The notes: generated from the sequence alone by a model not told the origin. 64,000 nt of DNA from Kingdonia uniflora (GCA_014058105.1 JACGCM010000146.1:186001-250000); one strand, 5' to 3'. Counted from the first letter of the stretch, positions 1-10,645 are shown. A program made the numbers and translations.

Positions 1-137
1 GGGAGTTATAACTATTCTACTGTATCAGTTCCTAAGGGGTACAAGTGTCAACCAGTTACTATAACTACAACTAAAAGTTATAATAACTGTCTAGGAGGTT
101 TTGTGGCGTTTAGTATGTCTCGTAATTATTATATACA
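1..137 (-). repeat. 3' LTR (partial) of old copia element copia-1
   Basis: This is the end of a copia LTR that begins before the window. On the minus strand a purine tract (roughly TTGAATGGGGAAAT, near 140-155) lies just outside it, as a polypurine tract should beside a 3' LTR. The putative LTR edge at 137 ends in CA on the plus strand. The presumed partner LTR is at 10,309-10,495; both end in ATATACA, but they are otherwise diverged and differ in length, so the pairing is tentative. Between the two lie all the copia-1 coding fragments, all on the minus strand. Confidence 0.45.
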
Positions 138-1437
138 TTATTTCCCCATTCAAGTTGGGCATGGGCTAATGTTCAACTTGCTCCGATTCATACGAAATGG
201 TATCTTAGGAACTCTTTGTAAGATCATCTGCTAGTTGTTGACTTGGGGTAAACACTACTCGGAGGCGATGGCGGCATACATGATCTCAAACAAAGTGAAG
301 ATCCAATTCAATATACTTTGATCGTTGGTGAAGAAGTGGATTATGAGCAATGTGAATAGTGCTTTGATTGTCGCACATAACAATTGTGGTTTTGACTCAC
401 TTTTGAGAGAGAGATGAAATTCTCTGAACAAATAGGTGACCCATAATAGTTCAGCAGTTGTTGAGGCAAGAGCACGATATTCAGCTTCCAAGCTTGAACT
501 TGCAATCGTATGTTGTTTCTTGGCAGACCATGAGATGAGATTGTTTCCTAGAAATACTGCAAACCCGGTAGTAGACTGCCTAGTGGTAGGGTAACCAGCC
601 CAATCTGAGTCGGAATAAGGCATTAAAGAGAATGAACTTCGACGATAAGACTGAAGACTTTGGTCTTCAGTACCCTTTACATAACAAGGTATTTATTTCT
701 AGAGCTAGAAAATGTGCTTCGTTTGGATTTGCATGAATTGAGAAACAAGATTAACAGAGTAAGAGAGATCTGGCCTGGTTAGTGTCAGGTATTGCATGGC
801 ACCAACAATGCTTCGATAAAGATGTGGATCGGCAAATGAAGAACCATTTCTATCCATTTGTGGACGAGAAGCAATTTGGGGTAGAAGCCGATTTGCAATT
901 TTGCATCATGGTGCGCTCCAATAAATCTGAAGCATATTTGGATTGAGTGAGAAGAAGGCCATCCTTATTAGAATTTACTTCTATTCCCAAGAATGAGTGG
1001 ATGTAGGCAACATCCTTCATAGAGTATTCTGCACTCAATCGGGTGGTACGATTGAAAACAAGTGATTGTGAACTTCCCTTTAGTGTAGTATTATCAACGT
1101 ACAATAATAGAATGATGATATGAGAACCATGATGGAGTGAACATGGAGGAATCAACATGACTGGATTTGAATCCTAGTTGATGAAGATATTGACTAAATC
1201 TTTCGTTCCATGCTCTTGTAAGCTTGTATAAGTCCGTATATCGCCCTTTTAACTTTGCAAACATCATGTGGATGATCCCGATCTTTGTACGCTTGTGGTT
1301 GCTCCATATACGCAACTTCTTCTACAACTTCTTGTACATATGTTCATGCAGAAATATGTTTTTGACATCTATTGCTGTATATGTCAGTTGTTAGAGATTG
1401 CCAAAGAAAGAACACTACAAATTGCTGCATGCATGGT
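138..1437 (-). pseudogene. copia-1 pol: reverse transcriptase and RNase H, decayed
   Basis: Read on the minus strand from 1,437 to 255, this is the second half of a Ty1/copia polyprotein. The start of the reverse transcriptase (the 'IQQ-DVKN-FLH' region) is at about 1,320-1,437. The catalytic stretch LLYVDN (normally YVDD) is near 1,090-1,110. '[19 protein letters not shown]' is near 760-840. RNase H follows at 623-360 with YSDSDWAG, STTGFAVFLG, ISWSAKKQ and SLEAEYRA. Stops and frameshifts break it into at least three frames, and the active-site YVDD has become YVDN. It cannot make a working protein. About 100 residues expected upstream are missing where the GC-rich insertion joins. Confidence 0.9.
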
Positions 1438-2822
1438 TTAAAAAGGTAGAGGCGGAAGCAAATGCTGAGTCCTTAATGAGGCGTTAGGCGTTGTGAGGCG
1501 TAAGCCTCAATAAAACTGACATTTTTTTCTTGTTAAGATTTCTAAGAAATGACAACTATGTTTTGAAGATATTGATAGGTTGCGTGGGTCGTCTCCTGTG
1601 TCTTCTAAGGTTTTTCGTGCCATCTAGCCTTCTCTTATTTCCACTTTATTTTAGTTTCTATATTTAAGAGATTTCGAATTATCTTAGATTTTCTAAGATA
1701 GGAGAGAATCTTTGGAATTGAGAGATTTTTTGGAAAATTGGATTGTAAATCTTTTCTTTTATCTATAAGAAAAGGGACTATTGTAGGGTTTGGTGGTGGT
1801 GATTGTGAGAGATAGAAAAAGGTTTAAGGCCTGTTTTAAAACCCCCAAAACTAGAACGGGCTAGTTCTACATTTGCTAACCTATTCTGATCACAGTTCTA
1901 CATTTGCTAACTTGAACTGGTTTATACAAATATACTGTTTAGAAAACAAGAGCATGCACATTTAGGTTTTAGATTAGTTGTTGTTTGGATATGGGTTTTG
2001 ACTGTCCTCATCTCCTTAATTAACATGGTTGTTCTTGTATGACATACATCATAATTCGTAGATTTGAAAGCAAAACCAAATCCCCTAATAGAGATCATCA
2101 TTAGGTTTTCTTTGTTACTCCTCTCGTGAACGTACAAAATCAACCATTTGTGGGTAGGTATTTCATCACTGTAAAACAAGAGTTTGGGGATAGACTTCGT
2201 GCACCATTAAAGAAACAACCATTTCTTTTTCGACCGACCGAAACTCACACTTCTATAAGAGTTAAACTTCAAATCAGAGTTTTGATCTTCATATCCCAGG
2301 AGAAATTGTTGCTCCTTGATCTTTATTTTCAGAGATACAAACAACAATAAAAGCTAAAATTGAGAGAGAGAGGTGACAAAACCCCCCAACTCCATTAATA
2401 TATTAGCTTGCTATCTTCTAATAATTGGAAAGAGTGAGAAATTCTTTGGTGGAGAGGGAGGCGTTCTTCTGAAGAAGAAATTAGGAAACTTTGGTGGCAT
2501 TTATTTTCGTATTTATCGATCCCTTGTTTTCCAGTGATTGTTAAAACTAGTTTACATGTGAAACGTCTCTTCATCGTTTTGAAGGAGAACTGGTTTTTTG
2601 GTCTTTTTTGGTGCAAACTCGTATAATAACGAATTAAGTTTTTTTTTTACTAAGCCAAATCATTTGGAAAAGCTAGAATAAATAAATAATAATAATAAAA
2701 AAATTCACCAGGGCGCCCAACGCCTTAAGAGAAGCGCCCCGCCCTTTCAAGCGCCCTAAGGCGGCGGCGCCCTAGGGTGGCGGGGCGGACGGCTGAAAAT
2801 TGGGCGTCCCGGCGCCGCCCCT
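1438..2822. mobile_element. insertion with GC-rich GGCG/CGCC ends inside copia-1
   Basis: Copia-1 coding sequence stops near 1,437 and resumes near 2,823, so this stretch is an insertion, perhaps with loss of some host sequence. The left edge (about 1,450-1,510) has GAGGCG and AGGCGT repeats. The right edge (about 2,709-2,822) is extremely GC-rich, with many GGCG/CGCC units. The middle is AT-rich and has no convincing reading frame. Subterminal GGCG-type repeats occur in some plant hAT-like elements, but I see neither clear terminal inverted repeats nor an 8-bp target duplication, so the class is open. Confidence 0.35.
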
Positions 2823-3217
2823 GACAACATAGTGGAAGTAGTGATGATGTTTTCTTGCTTGGATTAGAAGTAGGGACGACTTGTGGAGAAATAACCTTTT
2901 GTGGAGGAGTTGAAGAAATGGGAGACAATTGTTGAGATGACTTAGATACTGTAGGATTTTCAACGTAGTTGGTAAACGGTAACGCATACAAAGGATGTAA
3001 AGGAAGGACTAGATGACATTGACAGGGAATTAAAAAAACAGTAAATGTAGATAAATCAGAGGTATATTAGTAAGAGATGTAGAATTATCAAGAAAAGGAA
3101 ACATACTCTACCGGTAGGTACATGAAGGAACTTATAGCCTTTGTGAATGGGGCTGTAACCTATGAAAACACAAGGTAAACTTTTCGGGCAAAGTTTATGT
3201 TTTGCATAAGGTTTGAG
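2823..3217 (-). pseudogene. copia-1 integrase C-terminus and linker, decayed
   Basis: On the minus strand, about 3,215-3,110 encodes the end of a copia integrase: [19 protein letters not shown], then HKGYKF and HVPTGR. The serine- and proline-rich linker that normally leads to reverse transcriptase follows at 2,990-2,825. The frame is broken by stops. The upstream part of the same domain lies beyond the LINE-like insertion, at 3,637-3,702. Confidence 0.8.
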
Positions 3218-3629
3218 ATGATCAGGTTAGCTGATGGGCTAGCTGATTTGAAACCTCTGACAGATTTTCATAATGATATCAGCCTCACTTACCTGAGTTA
3301 CCTCTTAAAAATAAAATAAAATCAGCCTCACTTAATTCAGAATTTAGAGCTGGGAGGGAGGGAGCTCTTGGCCTGCTGATAGGGTACCTTGGTTGTTAAC
3401 TGCTGTTTGGGTGGCTTCTTGTGATGTGCAAGGAGTGGCTTGGTTTTGTCCATTACTCAGACATCATGTCGGTGTGCAGTCACATTCTTTTGGATTCCTC
3501 TTACAGGAATACGTTCTTGTTGCAGGTTGCAGGTTGCAGGTTGCATGTAGGAAGAGAGAGTTATCCCCTCCTTGTAATTATTTTGTGTTTATTAATGGGG
3601 GTTTAAACCCCGGCTCACTTTAAAAAAAA
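3218..3629 (+). mobile_element. 5'-truncated LINE-like insertion with poly(A) tail and target duplication
   Basis: GTTTGAG occurs at 3,211-3,217 and again at 3,630-3,636. Removing what lies between restores continuous copia integrase sequence, so these are target duplications. The insert ends in a run of eight A (3,622-3,629) preceded by AACCCCGGCTCACTTT, which resembles the 3' end of a plant L1-type retroposon. It holds no recognisable protein. About three to four GGTTGCA units run in tandem near 3,525-3,546. A SINE is possible, but I see no A or B box. Confidence 0.6.
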
Positions 3630-3636
3630 GTTTGAG

Positions 3637-3769
3637 TTAAGGAAAACACAATGAACCAAATATTTGAAAAGAATAGTAATTGGGCATCTTACCATGAAGC
3701 ATAAGGTAAGGTGAGCGATGTTGGAGAAGAGGTGTAGGCAAGCGATTAATTAAGTACACAGTTGTAGAG
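3637..3769 (-). pseudogene. copia-1 integrase segment beside copia-2
   Basis: The minus strand encodes VYLINRLPTPLLQHRSPYL, then LHGKMPNYYSFQIFG, the familiar stretch after the integrase catalytic core in copia elements. Copia-2 interrupts it at 3,770. Positions 3,703-3,766 are repeated at 8,722-8,785 on the far side of copia-2. TAGAG (3,765-3,769) lies next to the copia-2 LTR. Confidence 0.8.
3703..3766. repeat. left copy of 64-bp direct repeat flanking copia-2
   Basis: The segment starts AAGGTAAGGTGAGCGATG and is repeated at 8,722-8,785 with one visible mismatch (CACAGTTGTA against CACAGCTGTA). It is host sequence (copia-1 integrase), not LTR. Copia elements normally duplicate 5 bp, so 64 bp is far too long for an ordinary target-site duplication. 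Confidence 0.9.
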
Positions 3770-3976
3770 TGTAGAGAGATTGAATTGTAATGAACTGATT
3801 GATTTATTCTTCTTTCTAGGAGGCTTTAGATAGAGATTATACAAGGACAGTTACAACAACCATTTAGTTGTCACTAAGCTAATAAACCTAGTTAATAGGC
3901 TGCTACAAACCTAGTTGAGGGGCTATTATAAACCCAATTAAACGGTGGATTTAATAAGACTAAATAACCTATTACA
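3770..3976 (-). repeat. copia-2 3' LTR, 207 bp
   Basis: It starts TGTAGAGAG and ends ATTACA on the plus strand, so it has TG...CA ends. Next to it at 3,977-3,990 is the complement of a polypurine tract (minus strand CTTGAGGGGGAGTAT), which marks this as the 3' LTR of a minus-strand element. The matching 5' LTR is at 8,509-8,721. Inside are repeated units of about 25 bp (CTGCTACAAACCTAGTT). Three are visible here and about four in the other LTR. Confidence 0.85.
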
Positions 3977-4211
3977 ATACTCCCCCTCAAGCTGGTGCGA
4001 AGATATCCATAAGACCCAGCTTGCCAATCGATTAACAGAGATTAGTAGGTCCAACTGGCTTGGTAAGAGTATCAATAACCTGTGACTTTATCCTAACAAA
4101 GGAAGGAGTCACAATTCCTAAAAGTACTTTCTCTTGCAAAAAATGCACATCAATCTCTATATGCTTTGTCCGTTCATGAAGGACAGAATCAGAAGCTAGA
4201 TGAATGACGAC

Positions 4212-5060
4212 TTAATTGTTACAATGTAAGACTGATGACCCTGTCTCGGCAAAGCGTAACTCACTCAAGATGGAGCGCAACCACATTACCTCACATGTTC
4301 CATGTGCTAATGCGTGATACTCCGCTTCAGCAGACGAGCGAGAGACAACATCTTGCTTCTTGCTTTTCCATGAGATAAGGCGATTTCCACGAAAAACATA
4401 AAAACCAGTAGTAGACTGACTATCATATGACCCACCATAATCGGAATCTGTGTAACACTCGAGCGGACCCTGTATTCCAGCAGCATAAAATAAGGAGATG
4501 ACTTCAAATATCGAAGAATGTGATAAACTGCATCCAAATGAGACTGACACAGTGCATGCATGAACTGACTGACCCTGCTCATAACAAATAAAATATCTGG
4601 TCTAGTGTTTGCCAAGTAGATCAGACGTCCAACAAGACGCTGATAAGCCGATGGATATGATAAAAGAGGTCCTGATCCTGGAGTCAATTTACTATTTGGA
4701 ACAAGAGGAGTGGAGATTGATTTACACCCAAGCATCCCTGTATCACTTAACAAATCTGGAACATATTTTCTTTGAGATAAGGAAATTCCCTTGGAAAATC
4801 GAACTACCTCAATCCCAAGGAAGTATCGTAATGGCCCTAAGTCCTTCACCCCAAATACCTTCCCAAGAGCTTCTTTAATCTGTGAAATGCCTGCAACATC
4901 ATCTCTGGTGATAATAATGTCATCGACATAAATTAGAAGATAGGTACAACCCCCTGAATTGCACCTGACAAATGATCTGAATGACATGAAAAAGTCATAT
5001 TGGAGAACCACTTTACTAAATCAACAGAACCATGCTCGTGGTGACTGTTTAAGCCCATTC
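4212..5060 (-). pseudogene. copia-2 reverse transcriptase C-terminus and RNase H
   Basis: Read from 5,011 leftwards there is the reverse transcriptase palm motif LLIYVDDIIIT, then GPLRYFLGIEV, YQRLVGRLIYLANTRPDI and MSRVSQFMH. RNase H follows in another frame: CYTDSDYGGSYDSQSTTGF, GNRLISWKSKKQ and SSAEAEYHALAHGTCE. The catalytic YVDD is intact. A frameshift near 4,500 separates reverse transcriptase from RNase H, so the product is broken. Confidence 0.9.
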
Positions 5061-5463
5061 AGAGACTTACAAAAACAACATACCTTATCAGCATACTCCC
5101 CCTCACCGCGAAAGCTTGGTGGAGGAGTCATATAGATAATCTCATCAAGATCATCATTTAGAAATGCATTTTTCACATCCAAGTGATGAAGATGTCAATG
5201 GTAGGAAGCAGCCAAGGAAATGAAAAGAAGAACATAGTTCAGTTTAGCAACCGGAGCAAAAGTAGCACCAAAATCACGTCCAGGTACTGTGTAAAGCCTT
5301 TGGCAACAAGGCGAGCTTTATACCTTTCCACTATCTCATCAGCCAAGAATTTTACATTAAACACCCATCGACACCCAACCGGCCGGACCTCGGGAGGTAA
5401 AGGAACCATCTCCCATGTCTGGTTCCGTACAAGGGCATCCATCTCAGTTTGCATAGCTGCTAC
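5061..5463 (-). pseudogene. copia-2 reverse transcriptase N-terminus
   Basis: The minus strand at 5,454-5,300 reads MQTEMDALVRNQTWEMVPLP, then GCRWVFNVKF and KARLVAKGFTQ, the start of the copia reverse transcriptase. A frameshift follows near 5,290, and the 'DVKNAFLN' region (about 5,160-5,190) is in another frame with a stop. Confidence 0.88.
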
Positions 5464-6958
5464 TCAATGAGGATCTGCCATAGCCTCAGACACAGATCGA
5501 GGAACCCGGATCGCAGAAGTGGAAGATATATATACATGGTAAGAATCAGATATGCCCTGGTAATAAATAAACTTGGCAATGAGATGTTTAGTAGGAAAGC
5601 CATACTTTTCAGGAGGATTACGTATCCTGGTAGGGTAACGAGGCGCAATACCAGGTTCACCAGGAAATGCATCATCGCTAGCAGGAATATTAGCACTGAC
5701 AAATGTATTATTAGAAACAGTAACAGGAAGGTCAGAAGGTGCTTTACCTGAGGCGGATCGCACGGGAGCAGGGTGAGCGTGTGGACGACGAGAGTACACC
5801 TTGAAAGGTTGAGCAGTAGGTGTTATTGGAGGAAAATCAATAGCAAACATAGGATAAACAGCGGAAGGTTCCTCCTCCGATGGTGGCAAAGAGTCCTGTA
5901 TAGACAAAGTAGTACCAAAGAAAGGAATATGCTCAACAAAAGTAAAATTCATAGTATGATAAATGTGACGACGAGAGGGATCATAACACCGATAACCTTT
6001 AGAGATAGGAGAGTACCTTAAGAAGATACACCGAATAGACTTGTCATTCAGGTTAGTACGAGAAAGACTCTTGTCATGAACATAACAAACACAACCAAAC
6101 ACCCTGGGAATAATAGGAAAAAGGACACGACCAAGGTATACAAGTTGGAAAGGAGCCTTACTACTAAGGATTCTGCTAGGGGTATGGTTAAGCAGGTAAG
6201 ACGAGGTGAGCATGGAAAAATGCCTGTAGGACTTGGGAACATTCATACCTTTCAACAAACAACAAACAATACCCATGAGAGACCTATTTTTCCTCTCAGC
6301 AACCCTATTTTGCTCAGGAGTATAAGGACAAGTGAGTTGCTGAAGAATACCCTGTTGGTTAATACGTGAGACAAACTCATTCGACACATTCCTTAGCATT
6401 GTCAGACCCAATCCCCCGAACAACCACATTAAATTGTGTTTTAACAAGTTGTAAAAAACGGGTACACAAAGGAAGGACCTCAGACTTTTTACGAAGCAAG
6501 TAAACCCAAGTAAATTTAGTGTAATCATCAATAAATGTCACATAGTATCTATGCCTAGACCATGCAGTGACTGGAGAAGGTCCCGAAACATCAGAATGAA
6601 TTAAGTCAAACACACAAGGTGATCTATGCATGCGAGGAATATAACTATTGCAAACATGTTTAGATAAAGAACAAAGCTCACAATAAAATCTAGGCTTCTT
6701 GCATGCTTTTACTAAATCAGGAAACAAAAGACAAAGATATTGAAAATTTACATTACCCAACCGGGCATGCCAGGTTTTGACCGACTTGGATAAAAAAACA
6801 TAATGGCTTGACTCAGGCAAGACACTGGCATGCAAACTAGAAACAAATGACTGTGGAACTGGTGGTGGATCACCAAAGTAGTACAGGCCATCACGCTCAT
6901 ACCGTCTGCCAAAAATCCACCTCGTACTTTGGTCTCGAAGGTAACAAGAATTAGACAA
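5464..6958 (-). pseudogene. copia-2 GAG-pre-integrase and integrase
   Basis: From 6,800 leftwards there is a GAG-pre-integrase zinc region (TWHARLGNVNFQYL, CELCSLSKH), then the integrase core (FDLIHSDVSGPSPV, YYVTFIDDYTKFTWVY, SDNAKECVE, TCPYTPEQNRVAERKNR) and the C-terminal part (VCYVHDKS, CIFLRYSPISKGYRCYDP). It catalyses insertion of the element's DNA copy. Two overlapping frames (6,958-6,377 and 6,531-5,464) show one frameshift near 6,380-6,530. Confidence 0.92.
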
Positions 6959-7304
6959 GAAAACAACACATTTAAGATTCTTGGCAAGACGATTAACCTA
7001 TAAAAGATTAAGAGTAAAACGCGGAACATATAAAACAGACTCTAGAGAAATCTCAGGTGACAAGTGAACCGTGCCTTTACTATGCACTTTGCTGAGTGAA
7101 CCATCAACAATAAGAACATGTTGATTAAATGGGGTATGTGGATTTGCAAGAATATTAGACTCACTAGTCATGTGCTCATTGGCACCTGAATCAAGAATCC
7201 AGGTAGACGGGGAATTTACAATCTTAGCATGACATGCAGTGGGTATATCTGTGGCAGTTGACATAGCTATTTCTCCTCCATGAGAACCTGGTCCATCTTC
7301 GAAT
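6959..7304 (-). pseudogene. copia-2 aspartic protease
   Basis: From 7,264 leftwards the minus strand reads WILDSGANEHMTSES and later GTVHLSPEISLESVLYVP, which is the copia retropepsin (DSGA active site). It would cleave the polyprotein. It is separated by frameshifts from gag upstream and integrase downstream. Confidence 0.88.
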
Positions 7305-8508
7305 TCAGTGTCCTTTTAATAGTGATAGTAAGATCATCTGGAGCTCCCCATGAATATGAACTTTGAGAAACCTCTGAAATAGCTGCTGTACGAGGTTTAT
7401 TCCCACCAGATTTGCTATGCTCTTTCTTCGGTCGTAGCTCTGGGTGAAGTTGGAAACAAGTATGTATGTAATGGCTATCTTGTTTGCAGTGATCACATTA
7501 TGGTCGGGTACATCTAATTTTTCCCCCAGATAGAGGAGTAAAACGGGAATCTCGTGATTGTACCTGAGAACGGGAGTTGACAGCAAATGACATCTGATCA
7601 GCTAACGGTGGGAACATTAGAAATAACTGTGACTTTTGAGGTCAACTTCATACGATGCTCATGTTTCTCAATCAATGCATATACTTCACCAAGATTCGGA
7701 AGAGGTGCAGTGTTGAGAACCTGTGTGCGAATTGCCTCACAGTCTAACTGTAAGCCAATAAGAAACTGGTAAACTTTTTATTTTTTCTTTCTTTTTTGAA
7801 TCGTAGTCGCAATGGAAGGAGTTATGTCTGTAATATCTATCAAAGAGGTATAGACTGCAAGTTCTTCCCACCTCTTTTTCAAATATCCAAAATACAAGGA
7901 ACCTTGAGAAGCATGACCAAGTTCCCTGTATAACTCATAGACTCGGACTTCATTATTAGAGGTAGAATGCATTTCTGATATAGCAGCCCACAAACCATCA
8001 ATCGTCTCATGAAAGGTAAAGTGCTCATAAATCTCGGTTTCCATAGAGTTGAAAAACCAGCCAAGAATCATGCAATTGGTCATAAACCAAGTGCTATAGG
8101 TAGCATCGGTCTTAGAAGGACAAGGCACCTTGTCAGGTAGGAGCCAATCAATTTTACCCCTAGCTCCCAAGAAAAACCAGATAAATCTGGACCAAGACAA
8201 GAAGTTTCAGCCATTTAGAAAAACACCAGTAATCCGATGAGTGCCATTTTGAATAGTGGATGTGGGAAATTCAGCAGATTCTCATTGCCATTTTAAATAG
8301 TGGAGTTAGAGACTGTGGATTTTGTTGATGCTGAAGATTCTGTTGAAATGTTTGTCATATTAATACAAATAGTGGAGCGATACCAAACAAATACTATAAC
8401 TTAGAAATGGTTGGACATGAGAACAACGACGAAGGGCAATACACGGCTTTTATGAAGGGTAGGATTCATCTTTTTTTATTCTTTTTCTCTACTTTACATC
8501 TAATACCT
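7305..8508 (-). pseudogene. copia-2 gag with CCHC zinc knuckle
   Basis: From about 8,215 leftwards: WSRFIWFFLGARGKIDWL, YSTWFMTNCMILGWFFNSM, LWAAISEMHSTSNN, YELYRELGH. This is the UBN2-type gag of plant copia elements. Near 7,500-7,450, in another frame, is a zinc knuckle CDHCKQDSHYIHTC (C-x2-C-x4-H-x4-C). A 20-bp T-rich stretch near 7,778-7,800 interrupts the frame. The untranslated leader and primer-binding site are at 8,216-8,508. Confidence 0.85.
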
Positions 8509-8721
8509 TGTAGAGAGTTTGAATTGTAATGAACTGAATGATTTATTTTTCTCTCTAGGAGGCTTTATATAAAGATTATACAAGGGCAGTTACAACAACC
8601 ATTAAGTAGTTGTTACTAAGCTAATAAAATAGGGGGTTACAAACTTAATTAAGGGGCTGCTACAAACCTAGTTAATAGACTGTTATAAACCTAGTTAAGG
8701 GGCTGTTACAAACCCAATTAA
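8509..8721 (-). repeat. copia-2 5' LTR, truncated at its outer end
   Basis: It begins TGTAGAGAG on the plus strand like the 3' LTR and can be aligned with it until AACCCAATTAAA. The last 34 bases or so of the 3' LTR (CGGTGG...ATTACA) are then absent, and the sequence passes straight into the repeated copia-1 segment. Internal CTGCTACAAACCTAGTT-type units number about four here, against three in the other copy. Confidence 0.85.
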
Positions 8722-8785
8722 AAGGTAAGGTGAGCGATGTTGGAGAAGAGGTGTAGGCAAGCGATTAATTAAGTACACAGCTGTA
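8722..8785. repeat. right copy of 64-bp direct repeat flanking copia-2
   Basis: This is the second copy of 3,703-3,766. On this side the copia-1 integrase frame continues without a break into the N-terminal half of the domain. Confidence 0.9.
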
Positions 8786-9420
8786 AAACAATCTTCTACT
8801 CATAGTTTTGAAGGAACATGACTATGAAATAATAGCGTTAGACCTCTTTCAGTAATGCGTCGACGTTTCCTTTCGGCCCGACCATTATGGGCTTGAATAT
8901 TTGGACACAACTCTTGTTTAAGATTGCCACATTTAGACAAGTGAGAAAGAGCTGCAATGCTTCCAAACTCTATTCTTCCATCACATTAGAAACTTTTTAT
9001 TTTAGAAGAAAATTGGTTTTGAACCATTTTGGAAGCTAAGGAAAATAGTAAAGAAATCCGATTTAAGTTTCATTTGATAAAATCATGTAAAACGACTATA
9101 GTCGTCAACAAATATATTATAATATTTGAAACCACATGAAGAAGTAATCGGAGAAGGATCCCACCAGTCATAATGAACTTTTTCTAAAGGAGATGCATAT
9201 TTTTTTCATTATTAGAAAAAGGTAATCGGCGTTTTACCCATTTGACAGCTAGAGCAAACAAGATAATTACTAGAAACTTTTGATATTGCACCTTGACTGA
9301 CTAAACTAGATAAAATAATCGAAGAGGCATGGCCAAAGTGATTGTGTCTAATAGATGAAGAAAATTTATTGACTACGAAGGAGAGTTTGGATGATTGTTG
9401 TTGTAAAATGGACCATCACC
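8786..9420 (-). pseudogene. copia-1 integrase core and GAG-pre-integrase
   Basis: The minus strand from 9,400 leftwards encodes SSSIRHNHFGHASS, SSLVSQGAISKVSSN, LVCSSCQMGKT (zinc-binding pre-integrase), then LEKVHYDWWDPSPIT, CGFKYYNIFVDDYSRFT and, near 8,890-8,800, GRAERKRRRITERGLTLLFH. It joins the 3,637-3,769 part once copia-2 is removed. Several stops are present. Confidence 0.85.
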
Positions 9421-10296
9421 ATTACGCATATGATCGGCCGTTACGACTACTATGAAGTTGATATCCATTGCGGCCACCATGAAAATTACCACTACCACCT
9501 TGATAATTTTCACGATATCTACTACGAAAGCCGCCACCATGTAAGGATCCTTGATTAGAAGATTCTGTCCTTTTGGGCCGGAAAAGCCATTGGCGTAGGC
9601 GAAGTAGAGAAGGTGTTGAAAAAAAAACTCTTGCCTAATTAAATGAGAAACAACCTCATAGTACGTAGGGATTGAAATTTTAAGGTCTAAACAACATGGT
9701 CGCGGAGAAAATTTGATAATCAGAGCCTAGTCCCTTGAGTAACCACATCACCTTATCATCATTTGAAACAGATTGATCAATGGCATCGAGAGCATCACAA
9801 TATTCCTTTGAACATTAAAAGAATTTCAGAAATGGACATGGTTCCTTTCTGGCATGTTTGGAGTTCTTGGCGCAGTTGTTGCTCTCTTACTTTGGATCGA
9901 TTGGTGTAGATGTTTTGTAAGACTGTCCACGTTTGGGATGAGTTTCTTACCCATAAGATTTGTACCATAATTGGTTTTTATAAGGTGGTATAGAATCTGT
10001 AGATAAGGCTTAAGACAAGTTGATCCGTTCTTGCCCAATCTTCATAAGGAGGATTCAGAACAACACCATATTTCTCAAGAATGATGGGAGGGGGTGGAAT
10101 GATAGAGCCATCAATACAGCCATTAATCCTTGACAATTGAAGAGTATCACCAGTTGATTTTCTTAGAGAAGGAAATTGTCTGTTGCATGTTAGTGAGATC
10201 TTTGAAAGAGGGGAGAATGGGAAGAAGAAGATGCCATGATAAATGGAGAAGAAATTAAGAAAAGGATGAAGACTGGTGTGGACTAAAACCTTGTTT
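9421..10296 (-). pseudogene. copia-1 gag and leader, heavily decayed
   Basis: The minus strand at 9,560-9,420 reads a glycine- and arginine-rich stretch (HGGGFRSRYRENYQGGSG, NFHGGRNGYQLH), typical of the C-terminal end of gag in this kind of copia element. From there to 10,296 only scattered gag-like frames with stops remain. Confidence 0.65.
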
Positions 10297-10308
10297 GCTC
10301 TGATACCA
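10297..10308 (-). other. primer-binding site of copia-1
   Basis: GCTCTGATACCA on the plus strand is the complement of TGGTATCAGAGC, which pairs with the 3' end of initiator methionine tRNA and is the usual primer site of plant copia elements. It abuts an LTR edge at 10,309 and fixes this end as the 5' end of copia-1. Confidence 0.85.
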
Positions 10309-10495
10309 TGAACAAAAGCATGAGATGAAGAGCGAAGAAAATATAGTCGGCAGAAAGATTTGAATTTCACATTACTTTTCCTTACATCTTACATGCTTAT
10401 TTATAAATGCTGCAGGTGGTTATAACCACCAAGGGAGCTATAATCATTTTTTATTAGAATACGTGTAATGCCAATTTATTGAACTAAGATATACA
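10309..10495 (-). repeat. 5' LTR of copia-1, about 187 bp
   Basis: It begins TGAACAAAAG directly after the primer-binding site and is judged to end ...ATATACA, matching the end of the left LTR at 137. The outer edge is uncertain because the two LTRs have diverged. Beyond it the sequence is intron of the FHA-domain gene. Confidence 0.5.
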
Positions 10496-10645
10496 TTTTC
10501 TGTTATCTGATATATTGGTAATATAGTAATAGATTTTCTGAATATTAGTTCCGGGTTCGATTTGTTTCTTAATGCTTGTAGTTTCCATTCTGTATTTCTT
10601 TTTTTTAATATTATTTATTTGCTAATAAGAATATCTGATGAACAG
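10496..10645 (+). other. intron sequence between copia-1 and first visible FHA exon
   Basis: AT-rich, with a T-rich stretch at 10,600-10,615 (polypyrimidine-like) before the CAG acceptor at 10,643-10,645. No other feature seen. Confidence 0.6.

Larger units (their letters stand above)
3770..8721 (-). mobile_element. copia-2, Ty1/copia retrotransposon with two LTRs, decayed
   Basis: The order on the minus strand is 5' LTR (8,721-8,509), a degenerate primer-binding site (AGGTATTAGATG, 8,508-8,497, compared with TGGTATCAGAGC), gag, protease, integrase, reverse transcriptase, RNase H, polypurine tract and 3' LTR (3,976-3,770). That is the Ty1/copia order. The coding region is broken by several frameshifts and stops. 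It is inserted in copia-1 and is therefore younger. Its 5' LTR lacks the outer 34 or so bases present in the 3' LTR. Coding domains are listed separately. Confidence 0.92.

Noticed and set aside
4609..4878. Plus-strand open frame over copia-2
   Set aside because: It is the antisense shadow of reverse transcriptase, which has clear motifs on the minus strand.
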